A DNA stretch of 64,000 nucleotides, taken from assembly GCA_030512335.1 (NCBI GenBank), contig JAULSU010000002.1, positions 5,828,001-5,892,000 of the forward strand, read 5' to 3'. The position numbers were made by a program, and so were the translations under genes. The stretch is from Immersiella caudata. Lineage: Eukaryota; Ascomycota; Sordariomycetes; Sordariales; Lasiosphaeriaceae. The notes below the pieces were generated by a model that was given only the letters and a program-made list of their open reading frames with translations, did not search any database and had not been told where the DNA came from. This document shows positions 11,385 through 21,513 of this stretch, in pieces. Within the stretch, counting starts at the first letter, position 1. The number at the start of each line of letters is the position of its first letter.

Positions 11385-12314
11385 ATGGCGTGTAGCACGC
11401 CGGATGTTCCGCTGCAGTCCCGCGTTGTCGACGACAAATCACCTATCTGCATCCCCTTCATCCTCACGCGACTCGCGGCGCATCGAAAAGCCCAAGCCCA
11501 ACTCGCCGATGGCGCCAAACCCGCCCCGTTCATCATCGGGCTGAACGGTGTCCAGGGCGTAGGCAAGACTACTCTGGTGCGCGCGCTGGCCGAGACCCTG
11601 CAAGGGCGCGAAGGACTACCAACCCTCGTCGTCAGCATCGACGACTTCTACCTCTCACACACCGACCAGCTGGCGCTCGCCGCGGTGCACCCCGATAACG
11701 CGCTGGTGCAGTACCGAGGCGAACCCGGCACTCACGACATCTCCCTAGCCACGAACTTTCTCTCCGCTCTGTGCAAAGGCGAGCCCGCCTGGGTACCTCA
11801 GTACGACAAGGCCGCCTTCTCCGGCCTAGGTGACAGGCTACCCGAGTCGCAATGGCCCGCCGTTAACCGGCCCGGCCAAAAACCCATCGAAGTAGTCATC
11901 CTCGAAGGCTGGTGCGTCGGGTTCCGCGCCCTCCCAGACTCCGAAGTCGAAGCATGCTGGCGAGGACCAGCACGAACACTACACAAACACACCCTCGAAC
12001 ACCTCCTTTTCATAAACGACCAACTAAGCCGATACGACGCCCTCACCGACGTCCTCGACGCCTTCATTCACATCGACGCCGAAGATACAGAGTACGTCTA
12101 CGACTGGCGCATACAACAAGAGACCCAACTCCGCCACGACCGCGGCGACGGCATGACAGACGAGCAAGTCGTCAAGTTCGTCGACGCGTACTACCCCGCC
12201 TACGAGCTCTACTCAGACGGCGTACGCGACGGGATACTTCCTGGCCGGCCGGGGTGTCAGCTAAGGCTGATTGTGGGCAAAGACCGGAGCGTGCAAGACA
12301 AGATCGTGATATGA
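11385..12314 (+). CDS. TDA10: Tda10-like ATP-binding P-loop kinase (glycerate kinase fold)
   Basis: This single-exon gene encodes 309 residues and resembles the yeast Tda10/YGR205W family, P-loop kinases structurally close to D-glycerate 3-kinase. The Walker A motif GVQGVGKT is at residues 55-62. It is followed by VVSIDDFYLSH (Walker-B-like, substrate-site Asp-Asp), the conserved RGEPGTHD segment and VVILEGWCVGF. The C-terminal LEHLLFIND and WRIQQE segments are also present. The ATG at 11385 is chosen because it matches the family length of about 290 residues. An in-frame upstream ATG at 11142 would add 81 low-complexity, arginine-rich residues. The substrate in the cell is not established for this family. 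It is divergent from fox-2. Confidence 0.9.
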   Translation: MACSTPDVPLQSRVVDDKSPICIPFILTRLAAHRKAQAQLADGAKPAPFIIGLNGVQGVGKTTLVRALAETLQGREGLPTLVVSIDDFYLSHTDQLALAAVHPDNALVQYRGEPGTHDISLATNFLSALCKGEPAWVPQYDKAAFSGLGDRLPESQWPAVNRPGQKPIEVVILEGWCVGFRALPDSEVEACWRGPARTLHKHTLEHLLFINDQLSRYDALTDVLDAFIHIDAEDTEYVYDWRIQQETQLRHDRGDGMTDEQVVKFVDAYYPAYELYSDGVRDGILPGRPGCQLRLIVGKDRSVQDKIVI

Positions 12315-13009
12315 AGGCGCCCACATGTTTCCGATTTCATTGCTTGCCTGCTATATCGTTATAATCATAATGTGTCTGAACTGAGCCCAGCACAGGTGAC
12401 GAATCTGGAAGGAAAATGGAACTTGAATAGAAACCAGGTCTACTTGTCCGACCGCTGTCCCGCTGAAGAGAAAAGTCCCTTGCGTCCCACTCACACCGGT
12501 GCTGTTCGCACGGAGAGATGAGAGCTCAAAACAGGGCTGCAATGCCTAGCCGCCAGTGGGTGAGGTAGACAGACATGTTCCTCTGTAGCCCCTGATTCGT
12601 CCATGCCGAACGCCCAAACCTATGTGCCAGCTCATCATGTCATGACAGTCGTAAGGCTATGCGTCGTCGTTTCGTTGTTCATAATCATTAAAAGTCGTTA
12701 ATCATCGTTATAGGCATTGCGCCATTTATGGTATGTCGTCAAGTCGTAAATCTGTCATCACCGAGATCCCCAAGCCAGATCCCAATCGCGCCTATAGCTG
12801 TGAGGAGACAGAAGAGACACAGCAAGTATAAATAGCACCGTCCGGAGATTAGTACCATTGCCATATCATAGCCATACCTTGCCTCGAGACATGCCCCTCT
12901 TATTTTCTCTTCAGTAGACCTCCCTCCCAAACAACGCAAGCCAGTGCGTGAGCATGCAACAAAATCGAGGTTGCCTCTCCGTGGCTGCTACAACCGGTGC
13001 GCAACCGCT
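12315..13009. other. Convergent 3' intergenic region
   Basis: This stretch lies between the 3' ends of TDA10 and the ECM11-domain gene. It is AT-richer than its surroundings, and I see no coding or structural-RNA signal. Confidence 0.6.
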
Positions 13010-14752
13010 CTATGCCTCCAAATCGGTGTCTCTCCCCTCCATCATGGACTGCCCCCCCTGCTTCAGCTCCTTCAGTGTTTGTTCTATCCCTTCCATCTTG
13101 CAGCGCACAGCCTCCTCGCGCGCCGCTATCTCAGCCTCAAAGCTATCCACGAGCTCCCGCTTGATCTTTCTCGCCTTACGAAGCATTCCTACTACTTCGG
13201 AAAACTGGCCCAAGAACCAGTCACCAGCCTCTTCCCAGTCGTCAACACTAATGCGTGTGAAGAACTGATGTTGATCCACCCCGCCCTTGGTCTTGTAGTG
13301 CTCGAGCTGCTCCTCCAGCGAGGAGCCACCAGCTGGCGTCGTTTCCATCTGTTGCTGCTGCTGCAGCGCAACCAGTTGTGGGTCGTAGTCGAATGCTTGC
13401 TTCCGTAGATCTGAGAAGCTCATCCTGGCCAGCTCAGCATCATTGTAGTCGAGATCGAGTCGGCGTTTCCGATCGTTCAACAAGGTCCCTTTGACTTGTC
13501 GACTTCCGTTGCGAGTAACTGAGCCCCCGCCAAGCTTCAGGGGGTTGATCCCGTTTCCCGGGTAGACTGTTTGCGGGAGTGCTGGTAAAGGCGCTCGAGG
13601 CGGACGCGGCGTCCGCTGCACAGCTTCGTCTTTGCTTTTCGGGCTCCCGTTGCTGCTGTCGGGAGCTTTGATGGCTGCCCGGGTGTTGTCAAAGGTTCCT
13701 TCGTCAAGGACAGGGGTGAGGTTCTCGAAGACTGTGGATCGCTTGTGGTGTAACTCGCGTTCCAAGCCCCCAAGCCGGTCCCTTTCCAGATCTCGTTGCC
13801 TTTCCCGTTCTCGTCGTGCCCGCTCCTGCACGCGCTCCTCCAGCCGTACTCGCTCGATCTGGTTGCCGGCATCGTCGGGTCGCTCCGGGGACCTGCCCAG
13901 GCTCGGGGCACCAGAAGACTGCGTCCCGAACGAGTCTCTTCGAAACCCACCTGCGTCCCGGTGCGGTAGCCCGACCCGTCTCAACGAGTTGTTTTTGGTG
14001 GGAGTGATATCGAAGGGTTGTTGCTCCCCTTGGTACAAATCTTCTGCATTGCGAGGAGCCGGCTCCGGGATGAAGCCAGTTGAGATGGGATTGTTGAGCG
14101 TAGTAGCAGGGGGTCCACCCCGGATAACGGGCTGTTGGAGGACCCTGAGCAAACCACCCTCGCCGATCACAAACGGGAGTTCCTCCTGAGCAGATTGACG
14201 GCTAATGCGGTTGGGGGGTGAGAGGTGCGCTGCGGCGCGCTGGAAGGGCGCATCGCTGTAGTGCCGGTTGTGATTCCCGTTGGCCAGGGCGGAGGCATGT
14301 CCTCGAAACCTGTCTGAGGGTGGGCGGCCTTCAACGTCGCCAAACATGGACGCGACTGTGGAATCTTCCCACGCGTTCTGGCCGGTGCGCCGCGGCTCGG
14401 CCCCCGCGTCAGAGGCCGAGGTGCGGGTGCGCTGCATGAGATGGTGGTGCTGCGTCGGTGGAAGGCTCATTGTTGCCGTGTGTGGTTGAGTGCCAGAAAA
14501 ACGGCCGGCCTTGGGCGCGGGAATGGACCTGACAGCGAGCGAGGCAGGCGGATCCTGACGCGAAGTCACGATTTCTGGTGGGGGTTGCAGTTGCAGGAGT
14601 TCACGCTGTGGTGCGGGTGTTGCCGGCAGGCCCACAACGCCCGTCCTGGGACTGGCGCCAGGCCCACCCCCGCCGCCATCCGTCTGGCGTGTGAAAAGGT
14701 TGGGGATGCCTCCGAGCTTCTTCTTTGCGGTCGGCATCATTCTATGCCGCAT
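13010..14752 (-). CDS. ECM11-domain protein
   Basis: This single-exon gene encodes about 580 residues. The first ~430 are Pro/Ser/Arg-rich and predicted disordered. The C-terminus has the Ecm11 domain: MSFSDLRKQAFDYDP, then DDWEEAGDWFLGQF and a coiled coil of about 60 residues (KARKIKRELVDSFEAEIAAR and following). In yeast, Ecm11 is a SUMOylated central-region component of the synaptonemal complex; whether the mould protein does the same is inference. A charged segment rich in RER repeats (about residue 270-320) looks like another helix. The first true ATG is at 14752. ATGs at 14740 and 14737 are near-equal alternatives, and one codon further upstream there is only GTG. Confidence 0.8.
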   Translation of the reverse strand: MRHRMMPTAKKKLGGIPNLFTRQTDGGGGGPGASPRTGVVGLPATPAPQRELLQLQPPPEIVTSRQDPPASLAVRSIPAPKAGRFSGTQPHTATMSLPPTQHHHLMQRTRTSASDAGAEPRRTGQNAWEDSTVASMFGDVEGRPPSDRFRGHASALANGNHNRHYSDAPFQRAAAHLSPPNRISRQSAQEELPFVIGEGGLLRVLQQPVIRGGPPATTLNNPISTGFIPEPAPRNAEDLYQGEQQPFDITPTKNNSLRRVGLPHRDAGGFRRDSFGTQSSGAPSLGRSPERPDDAGNQIERVRLEERVQERARRERERQRDLERDRLGGLERELHHKRSTVFENLTPVLDEGTFDNTRAAIKAPDSSNGSPKSKDEAVQRTPRPPRAPLPALPQTVYPGNGINPLKLGGGSVTRNGSRQVKGTLLNDRKRRLDLDYNDAELARMSFSDLRKQAFDYDPQLVALQQQQQMETTPAGGSSLEEQLEHYKTKGGVDQHQFFTRISVDDWEEAGDWFLGQFSEVVGMLRKARKIKRELVDSFEAEIAAREEAVRCKMEGIEQTLKELKQGGQSMMEGRDTDLEA

Positions 14753-15649
14753 GAACACGGGGGGAGCGGCGAGGGATCCCGGTCGTCACGACCGCGTTAT
14801 TGTTTGTTTTGATGCAAATTGGCGCAGGTGTGAAAGTTCAGCTGCTTGTTGTTTACTGTGACGTCGTTTGCTTGCAAACGCCTCAGGAACGGGAAGAGGC
14901 GCGTCAGGTGGATGGTGGTGAAAGTGGTGTGTTGCGACTGGTGGCAGCATGTGGGAGGTCTTACACGGAGCAACAGCGGCAGGTGATGAATGGACAGGAA
15001 GGGACAGCATTGGGGTCAGGGACGGGAGCCGCGACTCGGGTTATTATCTGCTCGCGACTTGCCCTGCGTCGCAAGCACGTTGGGCTCACGCTCTCGATTC
15101 GACGGGAGTTGGGTTGGGACGCCGCCGACAATGCGGAATCGCAGAGCTGCACAGAAAAGTGTGGAGAGGACCGAAGGGGCCTCGAGCCTCGATTCACCAA
15201 TTCCGGGGAGGAATGTGGAGGGTCGGCATCGTGGTTCCAATGACAACGGCAGGTCGCCGGTGCAGGGTACGAGAATCCTTGTCCTTCGCGCTAAATCCCG
15301 CCCACCACACGTTGTCAGGTGAGAGACCAAGAGGCTTCAAGAACGCAGGGTCTAGAGCTCTCACAACGGGGGACACGGGGGAAAGAGCGGCTTCGGCCTA
15401 GGAGGGTCGCAGCAGCTGGCATCCAGTCGTCTGCAGGTGTCCCACAGTTGTCGCTGGTGCGCCGCCCGCGTTGGTCAATCTGGCAGTTGCTCTCCCGCCG
15501 CCGTCTCTGACAGGCTGCCCCGTTTGCGAATTGGCGGACTCGACGGACGGCATGCGCATCGCCTACCGGCCCCGCACCCCGACCATTGACTAATGCTATC
15601 GCGCTCTCGAGATTCAACGAGCCGTTGCGTCTAAACCTGCAGGCGACCC
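14753..15649. other. Intergenic region
   Basis: This stretch is the shared upstream region of the ECM11-domain gene (-) and the candidate gene at 15650 (+). It holds only overlapping short ORFs in several frames and nothing I can support. Confidence 0.5.
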
Positions 15650-16512
15650 ATGTATACCCAACGTCCCCCGCTGCAGAATGCGCCATTCACGCCCGACGAT
15701 GAACACACCCTCCTCGTCTCCATTGCTACCATGCTGGCGAACGAATCTGATAACATGGTTGGGCGTATCCGCCGCGCTGGACCAATCACCGTTCGAGCGC
15801 AAAAGTCGTGGTGTTGATCGAGCGCAAAAAAGGCCAGGAGTACATAGGGAGGGCAGCAGAAATGTATGGCGGAAGGGGGCTGGGACGGCAGACCTCCTTT
15901 CCTTGCCGACCTCAAGACCGTACTCGAGAAGCGCGTCCCCCGATCGAGGGAACCATCCAGGCCCATGTTCCGTTTATTGGTGCTAGAGAATGCAACGGCG
16001 GACCGCTATACCCCCAACAACATCGACCTCACCCCAGGTCCTTATCAGACGGCGGCAGCTGTGAGTCAGTGCCAGTTGCATCATCTTGACCACCTGACCG
16101 TTGTGGAGTGAAGGTATCAAGGTGACCGGAGTTCCTCTTCGGGGATAGCTTTCCGTGACTCCGTATCTATTCTCTCCCTTCTACCCAGATCTGCAGGATG
16201 AATCCGCTTGGAGACATCCAGTCCAACATGAGGAGGTAAGTCTCTGGCCCGTCCTAGCCGATCCTGGAGTGGTGCGTTGTCCTCTGCCACACCCCTCGTC
16301 CCGAGAAGGAGTTTCGATATCTAGCGGCGTTGGAGAGTGGTATGGCGACTTACACCGAGCTAACGCCGCGAACTGCCGCGCTTGATGCCCACCTGTACAT
16401 CCAGATACCTTCGTTCGCCGAGACGTCACCATCGCCATCGGCTATGAGAAGGAGCCACGCGATCAGAGGAGGTTCGGGAGATAAGAGCGAACTTTGCCGT
16501 GTTGTCGGATGA
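15650..16512 (+). CDS. Unrecognised spliced gene (candidate; 5' half uncertain)
   Basis: I do not recognise this product. The 3' half is well supported. An open frame ending at 16060 meets a strong donor (gtgagt), and the intron 16061-16196 ends ctgcag. A 13-codon exon 16197-16235 (DESAWRHPVQHEE) is followed by donor gtaagt. The intron 16236-16308 leads into the last exon 16309-16512 (EFRYLAALESGMATYTELTP onward, stop TGA). All phases agree. The 5' half begins at ATG 15650 (MYTQRPPLQNAPFTPDD, then HTLLVSIATMLANESDN). It reaches a stop at about 15815, and the same frame becomes coding again at about 15870 (FLADLKTVLEK). An intron with a weak donor (gtcgtg at about 15805) and acceptor near 15896 would bridge it. 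Alternatively two compensating frameshifts occur, because VVLIERKKGQEYIGRAAEMY in another frame between them also looks coding. It may be a decayed gene. Confidence 0.42.
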
Positions 16513-16943
16513 GGGACTTTGCCCAAAATTCCCGCATTCTATTCAACTCTGTTGCTTTGTCGGACAAGTGTCGTTGAACGTGGAGGTCGTGATGACTTGG
16601 AGAGGGTCGGACATACCCGCGCCACAAAATACGGCGGTAGCGGTTACTCCCCCAGAAAGGGGTTGCCCTACCACCTAGGTACACTGAACCATGCCCCACC
16701 AAGCGCGAGAGCTGCCCCACGCCGAGCACCGCTGCGATAAGATAAGCCCCGCCATCAATTCCCCTTCGCCGCCCCGGAGAGGAGGGGCGATTTCTAATCC
16801 ACGCAGACCAGAGGCAACAACACCCTCACATCAAACGCAAAAAGACACCCACACCGAAATCGTAAGAAGACAGCCCGACGACACCATCTGCCGCGTATAC
16901 CCCATTATCAATTCATATCAACCAATCTGCCTAGCCGCCAGCC
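16513..16943. other. Promoter region of NBP35
   Basis: This is a gene-free stretch between the candidate gene and NBP35. It becomes A/C-rich just before the NBP35 ATG, like a fungal leader. No specific site was identified. Confidence 0.55.
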
Positions 16944-17969
16944 ATGGCACCCTCCCTCGAGGCACCCGAACCCGTCGAGGACGTCCTCGCCAACCCTCTC
17001 AAGCAGAAACCGAACCTCGTCGCACCCGAACCGGAGCATTGCCCCGGCCCCGAATCAGAGCAAGCAGGCACCGCTGATTCCTGCGCAGGATGTCCCAACC
17101 AGAAAATATGCGCCGCAGCACCAAAGGGGCCAGACCCCGACATACCACTCATCACGGCACGACTCGCAGGAGTCAAGCACAAGATTCTCGTTCTCAGTGG
17201 CAAGGGCGGTGTTGGGAAAAGCACGTTCACTTGTCTATTGGCCCACGCCTTTGCGACAAACCCGGATAGCACCGTCGGCGTGATGGACACAGATATCTGT
17301 GGGCCTAGCATACCGAAGATGCTAGGTGTTGAGTCCGAGACAATCCATATCAGCGCGGCCGGGTGGTCACCTGCATGGGCCATGGACAACTTGGCCGTGA
17401 TGTCTATTCAGTTTATGCTCCCGAACCGCGACGATGCTATTATCTGGCGGGGTCCCAAGAAGAACGGACTCATCAAGCAGTTTCTCAAGGACGTGGAGTG
17501 GGGTGATCTCGACTTCCTACTTGTCGATACACCACCAGGGACGAGCGACGAGCACCTGAGCGTGAATACATTTTTGAAGGAAAGTGGCATCGACGGCGCC
17601 GTCATGGTGACGACGCCACAGGAGGTGTCGCTCCTAGACGTACGCAAGGAGATTGACTTTTGCCGCAAGGCCGGGATCCGGGTTCTCGGACTGGTAGAGA
17701 ACATGTCGCTCTTTGTATGCCCTAAGTGCACACACGCCAGCGAGATCTTCCAGGCGACGACAGGAGGTGGTCGGGCTCTGGCACAAGAGATGGGGATACC
17801 CTTCCTTGGGTCAGTGCCGCTAGACCCGCGCATTGGCATGGCGTGCGACTACGGCGAGAGCTTCTTTGATTCCTTCCCGGACAGCCCTGCTTGTACGGCA
17901 CTAAAGGGGGTGGTGAGAGAACTAGCTGGGCAAATAGGGCTAGACGCAGAGGATGTCATGCCGGAATAA
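16944..17969 (+). CDS. NBP35: Nbp35, cytosolic Fe-S cluster assembly scaffold ATPase
   Basis: This single-exon gene encodes 341 residues. Nbp35 pairs with Cfd1 to assemble 4Fe-4S clusters in the cytosol for nuclear and cytosolic Fe-S proteins. The N-terminal cluster ligands that distinguish Nbp35 from Cfd1 are present: Cys33, Cys47, Cys50 and Cys56, spaced C-x13-C-x2-C-x5-C. The deviant Walker A loop SGKGGVGKS is at residues 85-93. DTDICGPSIPKM, DFLLVDTPPGTSDEH and the bridging-cluster CPKC motif near residue 253 follow. The ATG at 16944 sits in a good context (gccATGG) and gives the normal N-terminus. No introns or lesions are seen. The 3' end converges on the GMF gene only 190 bp away. Confidence 0.96.
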   Translation: MAPSLEAPEPVEDVLANPLKQKPNLVAPEPEHCPGPESEQAGTADSCAGCPNQKICAAAPKGPDPDIPLITARLAGVKHKILVLSGKGGVGKSTFTCLLAHAFATNPDSTVGVMDTDICGPSIPKMLGVESETIHISAAGWSPAWAMDNLAVMSIQFMLPNRDDAIIWRGPKKNGLIKQFLKDVEWGDLDFLLVDTPPGTSDEHLSVNTFLKESGIDGAVMVTTPQEVSLLDVRKEIDFCRKAGIRVLGLVENMSLFVCPKCTHASEIFQATTGGGRALAQEMGIPFLGSVPLDPRIGMACDYGESFFDSFPDSPACTALKGVVRELAGQIGLDAEDVMPE

Positions 17970-18158
17970 ATAACGAAGAAATAAGACATAAAGGGAATGG
18001 AAAATAACGACACAATCGTAGTATAGACTGCAGAGGGCCATCCATACGCCCCTGCACACGCTCAGATACCAATGAAATTCAGCAATATTCTTGCCGTATA
18101 AGACAGCCCCCGCTGACCTCGTATTCGGCCCCTTGCTCGCCCCCCCGAATCCTAAGTC

Positions 18159-18915
18159 TCAACCCTCGCGCAACTTGTCGGGAATCTCTTCCACGTCCTC
18201 GGGCGACTCAATATCAATGATCTTGGTCACCTCGCTGGTGTTGCGCATGAGCTCCTTTGCGCCCGCGTAGAGCATTCGGAGTGCAGCGTTGCATGTTTTG
18301 GGGAGGTAGTAAAGCATGACATAGGGAACTGAGAGGCGACCGGAGCCATTCTATGAGTGGTTGTTAGTATCTTGACATGGGTTGGGTTTTACGGAGAGGG
18401 ACGCGACGCACGAGATTCACCGGGTGGCTCAGCAGTACGAATCGGGGAGAGTGGTCGGGGAGTTCCTCAGCGAGCTCGGCGAGGTCATGGTAGACGACGT
18501 CTTCTTCTTGGCGGATTTCTTTGGTGGTTTTATCGATGAAGACTAGGGGGTGTTAGCGAGGCGGAAAAGAGGGCTGAGGGGTGGCAGCGGGCGAAAAGGG
18601 GGTGGCTAGGGGTAGGCTGGGTAGCGGGCCTAGGTGTGAGAAGGGACTCGAAAGGGGACCTGAGTAGCATCTCAGGGGGAGGGGGTACGATGAAGGCGGT
18701 CAGGGATATACAGAGGTGAAGACATGAGAGACATTCTTACAGATTACAGCAGCAGGGTCGCTGGCGCGAGAGGTTCCGAGGCGGAACTTGCGCAGGAAGG
18801 TCTTGGTCTCATCAGAGAAAGTGTATAGCCTTGCTTCGGACGTCTGGGAGCTATGGTCAGAATGAGGCTGTCGTGGAGTGAGAGCTAGGGGCTGAAGCTA
18901 GAGAGGGGCTACCAT
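18159..18915 (-). CDS. AIM7: Glia maturation factor homologue (ADF/cofilin fold)
   Basis: Four exons give 142 residues: 18915-18913, 18843-18741, 18542-18412 and 18350-18159. The product is a single ADF-H domain of the GMF type, which in yeast (Aim7/Gmf1) dismantles Arp2/3 actin branches. Diagnostic segments are SEARLYTFSDETK at the N-terminus, GRLSVPYVMLYYLP, and LRMLYAGAKELMRNTSEVTK near the C-terminus. The first exon is only the ATG, followed at once by a GT donor; this gives MTSEARLYTF, a normal family start. Intron 3 has a perfect TACTAAC branch point. The donor after HPVNL (gtgcgt) was preferred to one three codons earlier because it gives the family spacing. Intron 2 is long (198 bp). 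Confidence 0.9.
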
Positions 18916-19321
18916 TGTGGGCTGAGTGCGGGGTTGTCAACTGGGAGGAAGTAGGCTGGGGGCTGGAAGTTCGAGGCCGGAAGAGGACCTGTGAATAACT
19001 TCTGGATTTTTGTAATAATTCCACTTGCGAATTATAGTTTATTTCCAACGTGATAACCGTTGAGGTGGGGAGTTGGGATGAGGTTGTCCCTGCATCTTGA
19101 GCCGCCTGATAGAGTGCCCCGCATTGCGGCGCTGACGGAGTGAGACATGGATCTGCCCCGCTACGCGTCACAGCAATGGCTTGAGCTAAGCAGCTGACAT
19201 CCAGAGCTTAGCCTCAGGTCGGTACTTCATCCAATCCTTTGAACTGGGAAGCTCTTGAACTGTAAAGATTATAATTCCAAACGTTTGGTTCAGGTCGTTC
19301 CCGTCGTCACACACCATCTTC
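18916..19321. other. Divergent promoter of the GMF and molybdopterin-domain genes
   Basis: This 406-bp stretch lies between two divergent genes. The left part has A/T-rich segments with several inverted short motifs. No gene is seen. Confidence 0.55.
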
Positions 19322-20644
19322 ATGAATCTACGGCTGTCCCTCGTTGCACGCCATCTCACGCGACCACGACCCACTATTTCACCCTCCGCTTGTGCCGTTC
19401 CGCGACGGTTTCCTATTGCCGCGATGGCGTCGGTGAATGCGGCCGACGAACGGAGCTCGAGAAAAATACGCACGGCGGCATGTCTGATCATTGGCGATGA
19501 GGTGCTAGGCGGAAAGGCAGGTCCCGGATCAGCGGAAAGTGATTGGTGCCCACAATAGCTAACCCCCTTTTCAGACAAAGGATGTCAGTAGATCCGAAGC
19601 CTACGTCTCTGAGTGTCAAATTACTGAATCCGAGGCTCCCGCAGACGAACTCCAACTACATGGCAAAATGGTGTTTCGATCTCGGCATCGTCTGTGACCC
19701 CCACCCCCGTCTTGTGGGGATGTTGAACGCCGAAACTTACTTGTTCACAGAATCTGAGGCGAGTTGAAGTAATTGAAGATGACGAATCTGAAATTATCGA
19801 GGCTGCCCGTCGAATGAGCGATCGATACGACTTTGTGGTTACCAGCGGCGGGATTGGTCCGACGTGAGACTTTCTGGAGTACCCCTGAGTTATCCACTGA
19901 CTTGACCATAGGCATGATGATATCACGTATAGCTCGATAGCGAAAGCTTTTGGCTTGCCACTGGTGCTTCACGAAGAGGCGTATGCGCTTATGAAGAAAA
20001 TCTCCAAGCCTCACCCGGGACAGTCTGATTTTAGCTGGGATGCGGACTCGCCTGCTCGGCGCGCCAAGTTGCGGATGATCGAGCTTCCCACAGATGCGAA
20101 TCGAGACCTAAGCAAGCAGGCTATCTTTCCCTGCGAAGAGCTGTGGGTGCCTGTTGCGGTAGTAAACGGAAACGTTCACATTTTGCCTGGTGTTCCGAGG
20201 CTGTGTAAGTTCGGATCGAGACCACGGTGGAACCCAAGCTGACGACGGCCAACTCATAGTCGAGAGGTTGCTGGATGGCATCAAGCCGTATATTGTCGGC
20301 CGTCTCGTTGACCCCGAGGGCAAGGGTACCGTGCGGGTTCTCATCTCCACCCCACTGCCAGAGAGCGAGGTTGCCCCCTATCTCACAGAATTGGCCGCCG
20401 TGGTTGAACCGAAGGGCGTCAAGGTCGGAAGCTATCCAAGATGGGGAAAGAAGACAAATACCGTAACGCTAGTTGGAAAGTGAGTCCACCGTCATTGCTT
20501 CGGATGTCAACGGTCTGCTGACTGTAAAACAGAGACAAGGAGTTTATCGAATCAATTTCGGCAGAGGTAGCCCAGCGTGTAAAGGGAAATGTTGTCAAAG
20601 CTGAAGGCGAAGACGACGAGCCCGAGCAACCTGAAAAGAACTAG
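19322..20644 (+). CDS. Molybdopterin-binding (MoCF_biosynth) domain protein, YMR178W-like
   Basis: Seven exons encode 328 residues: 19322-19516, 19575-19583, 19645-19689, 19751-19863, 19912-20204, 20260-20479 and 20533-20644. The domain shows TAACLIIGDEVLGGKTKD then TNSNYMAKWCFDLGI, with VTSGGIGPTHDDITY further on. It resembles yeast YMR178W and the N-terminal domain of FAD synthases. The family fold binds molybdopterin, but the fungal protein's own activity is unknown. Intron 1 has a GC donor (AAG then gcaggt). Exon 2 is a 9-nt microexon (ACAAAGGAT) needed to complete the GKTxDTNS motif. The N-terminus (MNLRLSLVARHLTRPRP) is Arg-rich and could be a mitochondrial presequence; a second in-frame ATG at 19424 would remove it. 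Confidence 0.88.
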
Positions 20645-21513
20645 AGCTCGCTGAATCTTTCTGATTTGGATCATAACTCACCTCATCTATTTATTACTAG
20701 CCTTTTTGGCGCATAATCAACTCCATGTCCAATTGCCATCTACTCTGCGCTATCTTCTTGTATGTGAGGGATTGTATTGATTTGCATTCAGGGGGAAGTT
20801 GTTTAGTTAGGTAGACATCATACGCCTTTCTCAGCTTGCGATGTTAAAAAGCATGGAACATGGATATGCTGTAAACAGACTACACAGTACCCCCGGGTCC
20901 TGTATGGGCTCGTGGGGCTGTTCTGGTCTGAGGCCTGGTACGCGGGACCTGTTGCAGGGTACGCAGCCTGTGGAAGGGTGAGGAAAGTCGGCAGAACTTT
21001 GCCGGAGCTGCTGAAGGGAAGGAGTAGAAAATAAAGTACTGATATCAGTATTTTTTACCTCATAGTTCCATTCCGGTTTGTTTATTCTTTCCTAATTGAG
21101 TTGGCCCGCCGCAAATTGAGACAGTTGACTTCGAATTTGGTGTGGCATCCAGGAGGCCAAAGAGGCTCATCGCCCCGCCAATCGTTGCCTGCCGAGACCC
21201 CTGCTCGCATCGATAAGATAAAGCGATAGGTCAACACACCTCGCTGATCACCCGCACGTCATGAAAGACGCCTGCCGCCGCATCTCACGAGCCCCTGCGT
21301 TCCTTCCTCAGGCACTCGGCGCAGCTGCCTGCGACACGCTTCTTTCCCTCTATCGTCTAGCGCGACGGTTCTTCACGTTCTCTGCCTGGAGGGCGGCTGG
21401 ACCGACGAGGGCTGCGTTGCCGAGACTTTGTTGTTTTTGCTCGAGCAGCCCGTAATATATCGTCAACCTACTGTCCTGTGATTTCCTTTGCGCAGACGTG
21501 CTGCGGCAGAAAG
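20645..21513. other. Intergenic region with a possible upstream ORF
   Basis: This is the upstream region of the CHM7-like gene. It contains a 64-codon ATG-initiated ORF at 21261-21455 that ends 58 bp before the CHM7 start codon. Its arginine/cysteine-rich product resembles nothing I know, so it is either a regulatory upstream ORF or chance. Confidence 0.45.
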
